A stretch of 64,000 nt of DNA, taken from the NCBI RefSeq assembly GCF_900187265.1, contig NZ_LT906450.1, positions 4,393,444 through 4,457,443 on the forward strand. Reading direction: 5' to 3'. Source of the stretch: Rhodococcus rhodochrous (GTDB lineage: Bacteria > Actinomycetota > Actinomycetes > Mycobacteriales > Mycobacteriaceae). Positions 45,142-52,721 of the stretch are shown in pieces; positions within the stretch are counted from its first letter, which is position 1; every line of letters begins with the position of its first letter. The notes under the pieces were generated by a model, which had not been told where the DNA came from, did no database searches, and saw only the letters and a program-made list of their open reading frames with translations. Position numbers and translations under genes: made by a program.

Positions 45142-46671
45142 TCAGTAGGCGCCGTCGCTGGCGAGCACTGCCTTGACGGTCTTACCGATGATCAACACAT
45201 CCGAGACCATCGACCAGTTCTCCACATACGACAGGTCCAGGCGCACCGACTCGTCCCACGACAGATCCGACCGGCCACTGACCTGCCAGAGCCCGGTCAC
45301 ACCCGGACGCACCAGCAGACGACGCTTGACCCGACCGTCGTAGGCCTCCACCTCCCGCCGCAACGGCGGACGCGGACCCACCACACTCATCTCCCCGCGA
45401 ATGACGTTGAGGAACTGAGGGAGTTCGTCGATGCTGAACCGGCGCATGATCTTGCCGATACGGGTGACGCGGGGGTCGTCCTTCATCTTGAACAACGGAC
45501 CCGCACCCTCGTTCTGCGCCAACAGGGTGTCGACCATCTTGTCGGCGTTGGTGACCATCGACCGGAACTTGATCATCCCGAACGGCGTGCCATCGATACC
45601 GATGCGCTCGGCCTTGTAGAAGATCGGACCCCGATCCTCGAGCTTGATCAACAGCGCGACCACCGCGAACACCGGCGCCAACGCCACCAGCGCCGCGCCG
45701 GCGAAGACCAGATCGAAGATCCGCTTCCCCGACCGCTTCGCCCCGTGATAGCTCGGCTTCTCCACATGGATCAACGGCAGACCGGCCACCGGGCGCATCT
45801 CGATCCGCGGACCCGCGACGTCCACCACCCCCGTGGCGACGACCAGGTCGGTGTCGAGCGGCTCGAGCTGCCACACCAGATCGTGCAGACCCTCGCTACC
45901 CAGGGTTTCGGTGGCGGTGACCACCACCGTGTCCGCCCCCGACAACTCGAGTGCTTCGACGACCGAGTGCTCGTCGCCGTAGATGGTGATCTCCCGGCCG
46001 TCGACATCGATCACATCACCCGGGGCACCCGAATAGCGGGGCACGCACACCCCGACGACGCGGTAACCCTCCCCGTCCTTACGGGAGAAGGTGCGCGCCA
46101 TGTGCCGCACCGCCCGAGCACCACCGACCACCAGCACCGAGGTACGGAACTCACCGCGAGCGCGCTTGCGCGCGATGACCTTCCGCCACACCCACCGCGA
46201 CAACAGCAAACCGGCAAGACCCACCGGCAACGCAATAGCAAGGAAGCCACGCGCGATCTGCTGGTTGGTGATGAGCGCGATGATCGCGATGGTGCCGAAC
46301 ATGGCGAGCGTCGCCGAAATGACCCGCTGATACTCGTCGTAGCCGGCGCCGATGACGCGACGCGACCGAGTGCGGAAGAGGCTTAGTGCGCCCAACCACG
46401 CAACGATGATGGTCGCGGACGTCAACGAGTACTCGAGTGCTGCGCCCTCCCCGGCGAGCAAGAGTTCCTCATATCCGAATCGCACCCACTGCGCCAGCAG
46501 CACGGACAGCACAACGACGAGCGCATCCGTGACGTAGAGCCGCTTCACGTAGGCGTTCTGCCACTTCCATCGATTGACGCCGGTGCCGGGCGACGCGTCC
46601 GCGGGGGCACGTTTCGGTGCACCCCGCGGAGCGTCGGACGGGTCGAGCCCTCGATCATCGACCGTCGTCAT
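45142..46671 (-). CDS. Polyprenyl-phosphate sugar-1-phosphate transferase, paralogue 3
   Basis: A 509-residue protein starting at ATG 46671 (MTTVDDRGLD), overlapping a 6-codon leader stop. Domain order is as in the paralogues at 26877 and 35806. From about residue 160 to the end (ALPVGLAGLLLSR onward) it is almost identical to paralogue 1, in DNA as well as protein, while the first 150 residues (cytoplasmic tail and first four helices) are clearly different. It stands alone between a hydrolase and an IclR regulator. Functional motifs are intact, so it is probably active. Confidence 0.92.
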   Translation of the reverse strand: MTTVDDRGLDPSDAPRGAPKRAPADASPGTGVNRWKWQNAYVKRLYVTDALVVVLSVLLAQWVRFGYEELLLAGEGAALEYSLTSATIIVAWLGALSLFRTRSRRVIGAGYDEYQRVISATLAMFGTIAIIALITNQQIARGFLAIALPVGLAGLLLSRWVWRKVIARKRARGEFRTSVLVVGGARAVRHMARTFSRKDGEGYRVVGVCVPRYSGAPGDVIDVDGREITIYGDEHSVVEALELSGADTVVVTATETLGSEGLHDLVWQLEPLDTDLVVATGVVDVAGPRIEMRPVAGLPLIHVEKPSYHGAKRSGKRIFDLVFAGAALVALAPVFAVVALLIKLEDRGPIFYKAERIGIDGTPFGMIKFRSMVTNADKMVDTLLAQNEGAGPLFKMKDDPRVTRIGKIMRRFSIDELPQFLNVIRGEMSVVGPRPPLRREVEAYDGRVKRRLLVRPGVTGLWQVSGRSDLSWDESVRLDLSYVENWSMVSDVLIIGKTVKAVLASDGAY

Positions 46672-46688
46672 CCCGCAGTCCTCCCCAT
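46668..46688 (-). CDS. 6-codon leader ORF upstream of sugar transferase 3
   Basis: ATG, five codons, TGA (peptide MGRTAG), overlapping the enzyme start as ATGA with starts 17 nt apart. In this copy the leader itself contains GGGAGGA, which could also serve the enzyme start. Confidence 0.6.
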   Translation of the reverse strand: MGRTAG

Positions 46689-46694
46689 AAATGT

Positions 46695-46710
46695 GTCTCC
46701 TCCCCGAGAC
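46695..46710 (-). promoter_or_regulatory. Conserved 16-nt palindromic SD element (copy 3)
   Basis: Minus strand GTCTCGGGGAGGAGAC, identical to the copies at 28431 and 37355, 6 bases before the leader ATG. Confidence 0.65.
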
Positions 46711-47328
46711 AAAACTTTCCCGACGAGTCCAGGCGCCGGCACTGGAACCGGACTCGAGCGAGCGTTACCCGAACTATCTCTAAGAAATAGCTGAGCGTTA
46801 CCTGTTATTCGAAGTCTTCTCGCAGATCACGCGGGAAATTCACCCTCGGAGTCCGGGGCAACGCTGCGACCGTGTCGTGTGTTCGGTTGAATCCCTTGGG
46901 CTTCGAGTTCACCTACCTGCATGTAACCCGAACAACGGAACACTCCGAGTGACGATAATCACGTTTATGCAACATTGTTTCCCGCTCAGAACCCGATGAG
47001 TTTCCCGAGGCCGTCGAGATCACCGCGAGAACCAAGTGACGAATACCGTTACCGCGAGTTTCTGAAACCTCAAGCGCCCTCTGTCAGTTGGCGCGCGCAT
47101 AACGCGGCCGGCACAGCCTGACCGCCCATCCATCGAAGGCGGGGCGGGCTGACGCGCCGAACCGGGGCTCGCACGGCGTGTTGCAGGGGTGAGCCCCGGT
47201 TCAGCGCGCGGGGGCCGGTCGACACCCAAGAAACTGCCCCTAGACGCCCGCCACACATTCGCGCCGATAGCCGGAGATATGGTCGGGATAGGCTTCGGTA
47301 TCCCTGAAGAGAGCCCTGAGGAGAACCG
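46711..47328. other. Divergent intergenic region with repeats
   Basis: About 620 bp without a gene. It contains a 10-bp direct repeat GAGCGTTACC (46760-46769 and 46793-46802, 33-bp period), in position to be a regulator site for sugar transferase 3, and the hairpin repeat at 47154. The rest shows nothing recognisable. Confidence 0.5.
47154..47207 (+). repeat. Hairpin repeat family, copy 1
   Basis: Arms GCGCCGAACCGGGGCTC and GAGCCCCGGTTCAGCGC flank a loop containing CGGCGTGTTGC. It belongs to a three-member family with copies at 51970 and 52666. This copy lies between divergent genes, so it is not serving as a simple terminator here. Confidence 0.8.
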
Positions 47329-48009
47329 TTGAGCACCCTCCAGACCCTTGATCGCGGTCTACGTGCGCTGGACATCGTGTCCCAGCGACCGGGGGGAATT
47401 TCGATCGCGGAACTCTCGGCCGAGTTGGAGGTCGCTCGGGCCATCGGTTATCGAATCGTCGCGACCCTCGAAGCGCATTCGCTCGTGGCCCGAACACAGG
47501 ACGGCAGGATCAGACTTGCCGTCGGAGCCGCTCTTCTCGGTTCACGCTTCCGCCCCCGCTTGCGCGAAGTGGCGCAACCGCTCCTGCGAGACCTGGCTCA
47601 GCAGACGTCGGCCACCGCCTTTCTATCGACTCTCGAGGGTGACGAGTGCGTCGTGATTGCGGTGGCCGAACCCGATACGGGCATCCTCCGAGTGGGCTAC
47701 CGAGTCGGTACGAGGCATCCGGTATCCAAGGGCGCGGCCGGTCTCGCGATCCTCGCCGGCCGCCCTGCATCGGATTCCGACACCGACGCCGTCCGACGTG
47801 CACGCGAGGACGGTTTCAGCATCACCGCCGGCGAGCTCGAGCACGGCGCTGTCGGCGTGGCAGCCAGCGTGCGCTCCCCCCTCGACCATGAGGGCGTGGG
47901 ATTCGAGGCGAGCGTCGGCGTTGTCGCGATCGAAGGTCTCGATACCGATGTTGCGGCAGCCGCCGTTGTGGCGACCGCCGCACGGATCAACAGCCTGCTC
48001 GATACCTGA
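47329..48009 (+). CDS. IclR-family transcriptional regulator
   Basis: A 226-residue protein starting at TTG 47329 behind GAGGAG. The N-terminal winged helix reads STLQTLDRGLRALDIVSQRP, GISIAELSAELEVARAIGYRIVATL. The C-terminal effector domain has CVVIAVAEPDTGILRVGYRVGTRHPVSKGAAGLAI and VGVAASV, typical of IclR ligand-binding domains, though it is slightly shorter than the usual 250 residues. It is encoded just upstream of, and co-directional with, the P450 gene, which carries a palindrome suited to an IclR dimer, so local control is likely. Confidence 0.88.
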   Translation: MSTLQTLDRGLRALDIVSQRPGGISIAELSAELEVARAIGYRIVATLEAHSLVARTQDGRIRLAVGAALLGSRFRPRLREVAQPLLRDLAQQTSATAFLSTLEGDECVVIAVAEPDTGILRVGYRVGTRHPVSKGAAGLAILAGRPASDSDTDAVRRAREDGFSITAGELEHGAVGVAASVRSPLDHEGVGFEASVGVVAIEGLDTDVAAAAVVATAARINSLLDT

Positions 48010-48028
48010 CCAGTACAGCCACGCTCGA

Positions 48029-48055
48029 GGACGCCCGCTGAGGGCGTCCTTTTTT
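48029..48055 (+). terminator. Rho-independent terminator after the IclR gene
   Basis: GGACGCCC-gctga-GGGCGTCC followed by six T. It separates the regulator from the P450 transcription unit. Confidence 0.92.
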
Positions 48056-48129
48056 GTGCCCTCAGCACAGAGATCCGACCCCGACATTGACGCCGAGTGT
48101 GACCGCCGTTACCGTCCTACTGTGCGTTC

Positions 48130-48149
48130 AACGAACATATGTGTTCGTT
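48130..48149. promoter_or_regulatory. Candidate IclR operator upstream of the P450 gene
   Basis: AACGAACATATGTGTTCGTT has perfect 8-bp arms with a 4-bp centre, 35 bp before the P450 start. The length and symmetry fit an IclR-type site. Confidence 0.65.
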
Positions 48150-48184
48150 AAAAGTAAACTTGCAGTTCGCAGATGGAGAGCATC

Positions 48185-50545
48185 ATGACGAGTCAGTCGA
48201 TCGGCACCGTCCTCGACACCCCGAAACCCGCCGCGGAGAGCCGCTGCCCCGTCGACCACACCGCCTTCACTTCCCCGACCGGCTGCCCCGTCTCCCCGCG
48301 CGCTGCATCGTTCGATCCCTTCACCGGCCCGTACCAGGTGGACCCGGCCGCGTCTCTGCGTTGGTCACGCGACGAAGAACCCGTCTTCTACAGCCCCGAA
48401 CTCGACTACTGGGTGGTCACCCGCTACGAGGACGTGAAGGCCGTCTTCCGCGACAACCAGTTGTTTTCCCCCTCGATTGCCCTGGAGAAGATCACCCCGA
48501 CTTCCGACGAAGCGAACGCCGTCCTCGCTCGCTACGGCTATGCCATGAATCGCACCCTCGTCAACGAGGACGAACCTGCGCACATGCCGCGACGCCGTGC
48601 GCTGATGGAGCCGTTCACTCCCGCTGCGCTCGCTCACCACGAGCCGATGGTGCGTCGACTGACCCGGGAGTACGTGGATCGCTTCATCGATACCGGACAC
48701 GTCGACCTCGTCGACGAGATGCTCTGGGAGGTTCCGCTCACCGTCGCGCTGCACTTCCTCGGCGTGCCCGAGGAAGACATGGACACCCTGCGCGAGTACT
48801 CGATCGCGCACACCGTCAACACGTGGGGACGTCCGGCTCCCGAACAGCAGGTCGCCGTCGCCGATGCTGTCGGTAAGTTCTGGCAGTTCGCCGGCACCGT
48901 TCTCGACAAGATGCGCAAGAACCCCGACGGGCACGGCTGGATGCCGTTCGGTATCCGCGTTCAGCAGGAACAGCCGGACGTCGTCACCGATTCCTACCTG
49001 CACTCGATGATGATGGCCGGCATCGTCGCCGCGCACGAGACGACTGCCAACGCCTCCGCCAATGCTTTGCGGCTGCTGCTCGAACACCGCGACGTGTGGG
49101 AAGAGATCTGCGTCGACCCGAGCCTGATCCCCAACGCGGTCGAAGAATGCCTGCGTCACTCCGGATCGGTAGCAGCGTGGCGGCGCCTCGTCACCGCGGA
49201 CACCACGATCAACGGTGTCGCAATCCCCGCCGGGGCAAAGCTGCTGATCGTGAACTCGTCCGCGAACCACGACGAACGTCACTTCGACCAGGCCGACGAC
49301 TTCGACATCCGACGCGACAACGCCAGCGACCATCTCACCTTCGGGTATGGCAGCCACCAGTGCATGGGAAAGAATCTCGCGCGCATGGAGATCCAGATCT
49401 TCCTCGAAGAGCTGACCCGCCGCCTGCCCCACATGGAGCTGGTCCCGGACCAGGAATTCACCTACCTCCCCAACACCTCGTTCCGCGGACCCGATCATGT
49501 GTGGGTTCGCTGGGATCCGTCGCGCAACCCTGAAAGGACCGATCCCACGGTGCTGTCCCGACAGCAGCCGGTCAAGATCGGCGAACCGTCGAAGAACACG
49601 ATCGCTCGCACGATGGCCGTCTCCGGGCTGGAACGCGTCGCCGACGACATCCTGTTGATCACCCTGCGCGATACCTCCGGGCGCCCGCTTCCGAAATGGT
49701 CCGCCGGGTCGCACATCGACATCGACTGCGGCACTGTCTCCCGCCAGTACTCACTGTGCGGTGATCCGAACGACCGCAACACCTTCCAGGTGGCCGTTCT
49801 CCACGACCAGCAGAGCCGAGGTGGCTCCCGGTGGATCCATACCGAACTGTCCGTCGGCGACACGCTCCGGGTACGGGGTCCCCGCAACCACTTCAAGCTC
49901 GACCCCGACGCGAAACGGTATGTCTTCGTCGCCGGCGGCATCGGCATCACCCCGGTGATCGCGATGGCCGATCAGGTCAAAGCTGCCGGAGGCGACTACG
50001 AGATTCACTACGCCGGCCGCTCACGCACCTCCATGGCATTTCTCGACCGCCTCGCCCGCGACCACGGAGATCGCGTCCGGGTCTATCCCGGCGACGAAGG
50101 CACCCGCATGGACCTTCCCTCTCTCTTCGCCGACCCGGAAGAGGGCACGCAAGTGTACTCGTGCGGGCCCGAGCGCCTGCTCGCCGCACTCGGAGAGGCC
50201 ACCGCACATTGGTCCGACGACACGCTGCACGTCGAACACTTCTCCTCCACGCTCGAGGAACTCGATCCCTCCAAGGAGCACGGCTTCGAGGTGGTGCTGA
50301 AGGATTCCGGCATCACCGTCCCGGTCGCAGCCGATCAGACAGTGCTCCAAGCACTTCGAGCGGCCAACATCGACGCACAGAGCGACTGCGAAGAAGGTAT
50401 CTGCGGTGCCTGCGAGGTACCCGTTCTCGATGGCGAGGTCGACCACCGCGACCTGGTCCTCACCAAGGCCGAGCGCGCAGCCGGAAAAACCATGATGACC
50501 TGCTGCTCCCGCGCATGCGGCGACAAGCTGACCCTCCAGCTGTGA
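48185..50545 (+). CDS. Self-sufficient cytochrome P450 fused to FMN/2Fe-2S reductase (CYP116B type)
   Basis: A 786-residue protein. I chose ATG 48185 with GGAG 8 bases upstream; the in-frame ATG 48173 overlaps that site. The P450 domain (about 1-445) has the I-helix AGIVAAHETTANA, EECLRHSGSVAAWRR (ExxR-type region) and the haem-thiolate motif FGYGSHQCMG with Cys near 393. A phthalate-dioxygenase-reductase-like module follows: FMN binding around RQYSLCGDPND, NAD(P)H binding FVAGGIGITPVIAM, and a C-terminal plant-type 2Fe-2S domain (CEEGICGACE ... TCCSRACG). This order defines the CYP116B/P450-RhF class, which oxidises aromatic ethers, thiocarbamates and alkanes. The substrate is unknown; IclR control and the adjacent MHS transporter suggest an aromatic or organic acid. 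Confidence 0.95.
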   Translation: MTSQSIGTVLDTPKPAAESRCPVDHTAFTSPTGCPVSPRAASFDPFTGPYQVDPAASLRWSRDEEPVFYSPELDYWVVTRYEDVKAVFRDNQLFSPSIALEKITPTSDEANAVLARYGYAMNRTLVNEDEPAHMPRRRALMEPFTPAALAHHEPMVRRLTREYVDRFIDTGHVDLVDEMLWEVPLTVALHFLGVPEEDMDTLREYSIAHTVNTWGRPAPEQQVAVADAVGKFWQFAGTVLDKMRKNPDGHGWMPFGIRVQQEQPDVVTDSYLHSMMMAGIVAAHETTANASANALRLLLEHRDVWEEICVDPSLIPNAVEECLRHSGSVAAWRRLVTADTTINGVAIPAGAKLLIVNSSANHDERHFDQADDFDIRRDNASDHLTFGYGSHQCMGKNLARMEIQIFLEELTRRLPHMELVPDQEFTYLPNTSFRGPDHVWVRWDPSRNPERTDPTVLSRQQPVKIGEPSKNTIARTMAVSGLERVADDILLITLRDTSGRPLPKWSAGSHIDIDCGTVSRQYSLCGDPNDRNTFQVAVLHDQQSRGGSRWIHTELSVGDTLRVRGPRNHFKLDPDAKRYVFVAGGIGITPVIAMADQVKAAGGDYEIHYAGRSRTSMAFLDRLARDHGDRVRVYPGDEGTRMDLPSLFADPEEGTQVYSCGPERLLAALGEATAHWSDDTLHVEHFSSTLEELDPSKEHGFEVVLKDSGITVPVAADQTVLQALRAANIDAQSDCEEGICGACEVPVLDGEVDHRDLVLTKAERAAGKTMMTCCSRACGDKLTLQL

Positions 50546-50583
50546 CACACGGCTGAACTCGAACCTGATCCGAAAGGCACGAC

Positions 50584-51948
50584 ATGACCACCATCGAGCA
50601 GTCGGGTACGCCGCCGATTCCACCGGACGCCGGCACACCGACCACGAGAACTCCGTTCAAGCGGGTTCTGGCCGGCAGCATGGCCGGCGCCGTCCTCGAG
50701 TGGTACGACTTCGCGATCTACGGCATCCTTGCCGCGACCGTCCTCGGCCCTCTCTTCTTCCCCAGCGGCAATGCCGTCGCCTCCTTGTTGATGGCACTTG
50801 CGACACAGGGACTCGGTTTCGTCGCCCGTCCTCTCGGCGGCATCGTCTTCGGTCACCTCGGTGACAAGTTCGGACGCAAGCCCATCCTGGTGGCAACGTT
50901 CCTCATGCTCGGAGGCGCGACGGCCGCGATCGGACTGTTGCCGACCTACGGCCAGATCGGCATCTGGGCGACCGTCGCCCTGGTGGTCCTGCGCATGATC
51001 CAGGGCTTCGCTCTCGGTGGTGAGTTCGGCGCCGCAGTAATCCTGGTCAGCGAATACGGCGAACCCAAGCGTCGTGGATTCTGGGCGGCGTGGCCGCAGT
51101 CCGGAGCTCCGGCCGGTACCGTCCTGGCCACCGTCACGGTCGGCATCCTGGCGGTCGTCTTCCCCGGGGACGCATTCGACAACTGGGGCTGGCGCGTCGC
51201 CTTCCTGCTCGCCGTGCCCCTGCTCATCATCGGCTTCTTGATCCGACGGGGTGTCGAGGAATCTCCGGTCTACCAGGCCGCGCAGGCGAAGGCCGAGTCC
51301 GCCGAGGACAAGGCTGCACACAAGGAATCGTCCAGCATCATCGAGGCTCTGCGTAAGCCGCGCCCGCTGCTCCACGGCCTCGGCATGCGTCTCGGCGAGA
51401 ACATCGCGTTCTACGTCTACACGATCTTCGTCATCGCTTACGCCACCACCTATTTCGACTACACGCGCGGCGCCATCGTCACCACCGTCGCCTTCGCGTC
51501 GGTCTGCCAGTTCCTCGGAATGATCGGTGGCGGCTGGTGGTCCGACCGGGTCGGACGCAAGATCGCGATGCTCGTCCCCTCGATCTCGCTCGTCATCTGG
51601 GCGCCCATCTTCTTCGCTCTGGTGCACACCGAGAACATGACTGCACTCGGGGTGGGTGTCTGCGTCGGCGCTCTGCTGCACGGCATGCTCGCCGGCCCCG
51701 AAGCCGCGTGGATCACGGAGTTGTTCCCCACCAAGTACCGCTTCGCCGGTTCGTCATTGGTGTTCCAGGGCTCGTCGATCATCGCCGGCGCTCCAGCCCC
51801 GTTCATCGCAGTGTGGCTGGTCGATCGCTTCAATGCCACTGCCGTCATCGTCTATCTGGTGATCACCATGTCGATCACCGTGATTGCCGTGGCCACCAGT
51901 CGCGAGACCAAGGGTGTCGATCTCGACAAGCTCGACGATCTCTACTGA
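50584..51948 (+). CDS. MFS transporter, metabolite:H+ symporter (MHS) family
   Basis: A 454-residue protein with about 12 helices starting at ATG 50584, 38 bp after the P450 stop with AAAGG upstream. MHS landmarks are the N-terminal MAGAVLEWYDFAIYG, ARPLGGIVFGHLGDKFGRKP, the loop 4-5 motif RMIQGFALGGEFGAAV, and WWSDRVGRK in the second half. Relatives import dicarboxylates, shikimate, proline/betaine or aromatic acids. It is probably in one transcript with the P450, so it may bring in the P450 substrate. Confidence 0.9.
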   Translation: MTTIEQSGTPPIPPDAGTPTTRTPFKRVLAGSMAGAVLEWYDFAIYGILAATVLGPLFFPSGNAVASLLMALATQGLGFVARPLGGIVFGHLGDKFGRKPILVATFLMLGGATAAIGLLPTYGQIGIWATVALVVLRMIQGFALGGEFGAAVILVSEYGEPKRRGFWAAWPQSGAPAGTVLATVTVGILAVVFPGDAFDNWGWRVAFLLAVPLLIIGFLIRRGVEESPVYQAAQAKAESAEDKAAHKESSSIIEALRKPRPLLHGLGMRLGENIAFYVYTIFVIAYATTYFDYTRGAIVTTVAFASVCQFLGMIGGGWWSDRVGRKIAMLVPSISLVIWAPIFFALVHTENMTALGVGVCVGALLHGMLAGPEAAWITELFPTKYRFAGSSLVFQGSSIIAGAPAPFIAVWLVDRFNATAVIVYLVITMSITVIAVATSRETKGVDLDKLDDLY

Positions 51949-51969
51949 GCACGACTCATCGAGAATTGG

Positions 51970-52025
51970 CGCGCTGAAACGAGGTTCGCGTCGGCAACAC
52001 GCCGCGCGAGCCTCGTTTCGGCGCG
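51970..52025 (-). repeat. Hairpin repeat family, copy 2
   Basis: In inverse orientation to copies 1 and 3. Arms GCGCTGAAACGAGGTTCGC and GCGAGCCTCGTTTCGGCGC (one G-U pair) with loop core CGGCGTGTTGC on the minus strand. It lies between two convergent genes, where it could end both transcripts. Confidence 0.8.
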
Positions 52026-52568
52026 TCAGCTCAGCTCGGGTGTTCGTTTCAGGAAGCTGAAGAAACCGGGAGTGTGCACCTCACGCAGGCGCGTGAGCTT
52101 GCGGTAGGAGATCAGCCAGACACCGTCGACCTTTCGGTACTCCTCGTGGTAGTGCCCCCACCCGTGCAGCGACTCCTCGACGCCGTCGTTGTCCCACCAC
52201 AACTCGTCTTCCATCGCCCAGATGCCGCGCGCGCTCGTGGCCGATTCGAGGACGATCTCTGGGCAGTGGCCGTGGTGCGCCGAGGTAATCGACACCGGTC
52301 CGTCGAGGAAGTTGCTGATGGCGCGGGTGAGCGCCTCGCGTCCCACGACACGGCCGGGCTGTTCGCCGGTGCGGGGCTGCTTGTCGCTGGGGAGTCCGCC
52401 CCACGTCTCGCTCACCACGTCCTCGGTGTGCAAGGTGGGGTACAGCTCCCACTGCTTGGTGTCCATCACCCGCAGCCGGGCCGAGAAGACCTGCTGGATC
52501 TCGTGGATGGCGAGAAGCTGTTCGGCTGCAGACAGGTCGCTGGTCGGGCGGTCCGTGGTCTCGGTCAT
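52026..52568 (-). CDS. SnoaL-like / NTF2-family protein
   Basis: About 180 residues. ATG 52568 (MTETTDRPTSDLSAAEQLL) follows GGAAGGATC; a GTG/ATG nine codons earlier is less likely. The alpha+beta-barrel pattern is seen in LLAIHEIQQVFSARLRVMDTKQWEL, TLHTEDVVSETWGG, FLDGPVSITSAHHGHCPEI and GWGHYHEEYRKVDGVWLISYRKLTRLR. Members are small cyclases, dehydratases, isomerases or dioxygenase-beta-like subunits. Its position opposite the P450-transporter unit suggests, without proof, a part in the same catabolic route. Confidence 0.82.
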   Translation of the reverse strand: MTETTDRPTSDLSAAEQLLAIHEIQQVFSARLRVMDTKQWELYPTLHTEDVVSETWGGLPSDKQPRTGEQPGRVVGREALTRAISNFLDGPVSITSAHHGHCPEIVLESATSARGIWAMEDELWWDNDGVEESLHGWGHYHEEYRKVDGVWLISYRKLTRLREVHTPGFFSFLKRTPELS

Positions 52569-52665
52569 GGCGATCCTTCCGGAGCGGGTGGTCACCTCCT
52601 TGCCTACCGATCTCCGGCGGGAATCTCCCGCAGTCTCCCGTTGACCGGAACAACAGCGGTCCTCG

Positions 52666-52721
52666 CGCGGTGAAACGGGGTTCGCCCGGCGTGTTGCAGG
52701 GGCGAACCCCGTTTCAGCGCG
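52666..52721 (+). repeat. Hairpin repeat family, copy 3
   Basis: Arms TGAAACGGGGTTCGCC and GGCGAACCCCGTTTCA (perfect 16 bp) with loop CGGCGTGTTGCA, flanked by GCGC. It ends exactly at the stop codon of the kinase gene (52722, minus strand). Confidence 0.85.

Noticed and set aside
45001-46386. Plus-strand frame of 461 codons antisense to sugar transferase 3
   Set aside because: Similar antisense frames exist opposite the other two paralogues because they share DNA. The composition (His/Asp/Gln/Arg-rich) is that of a shadow.
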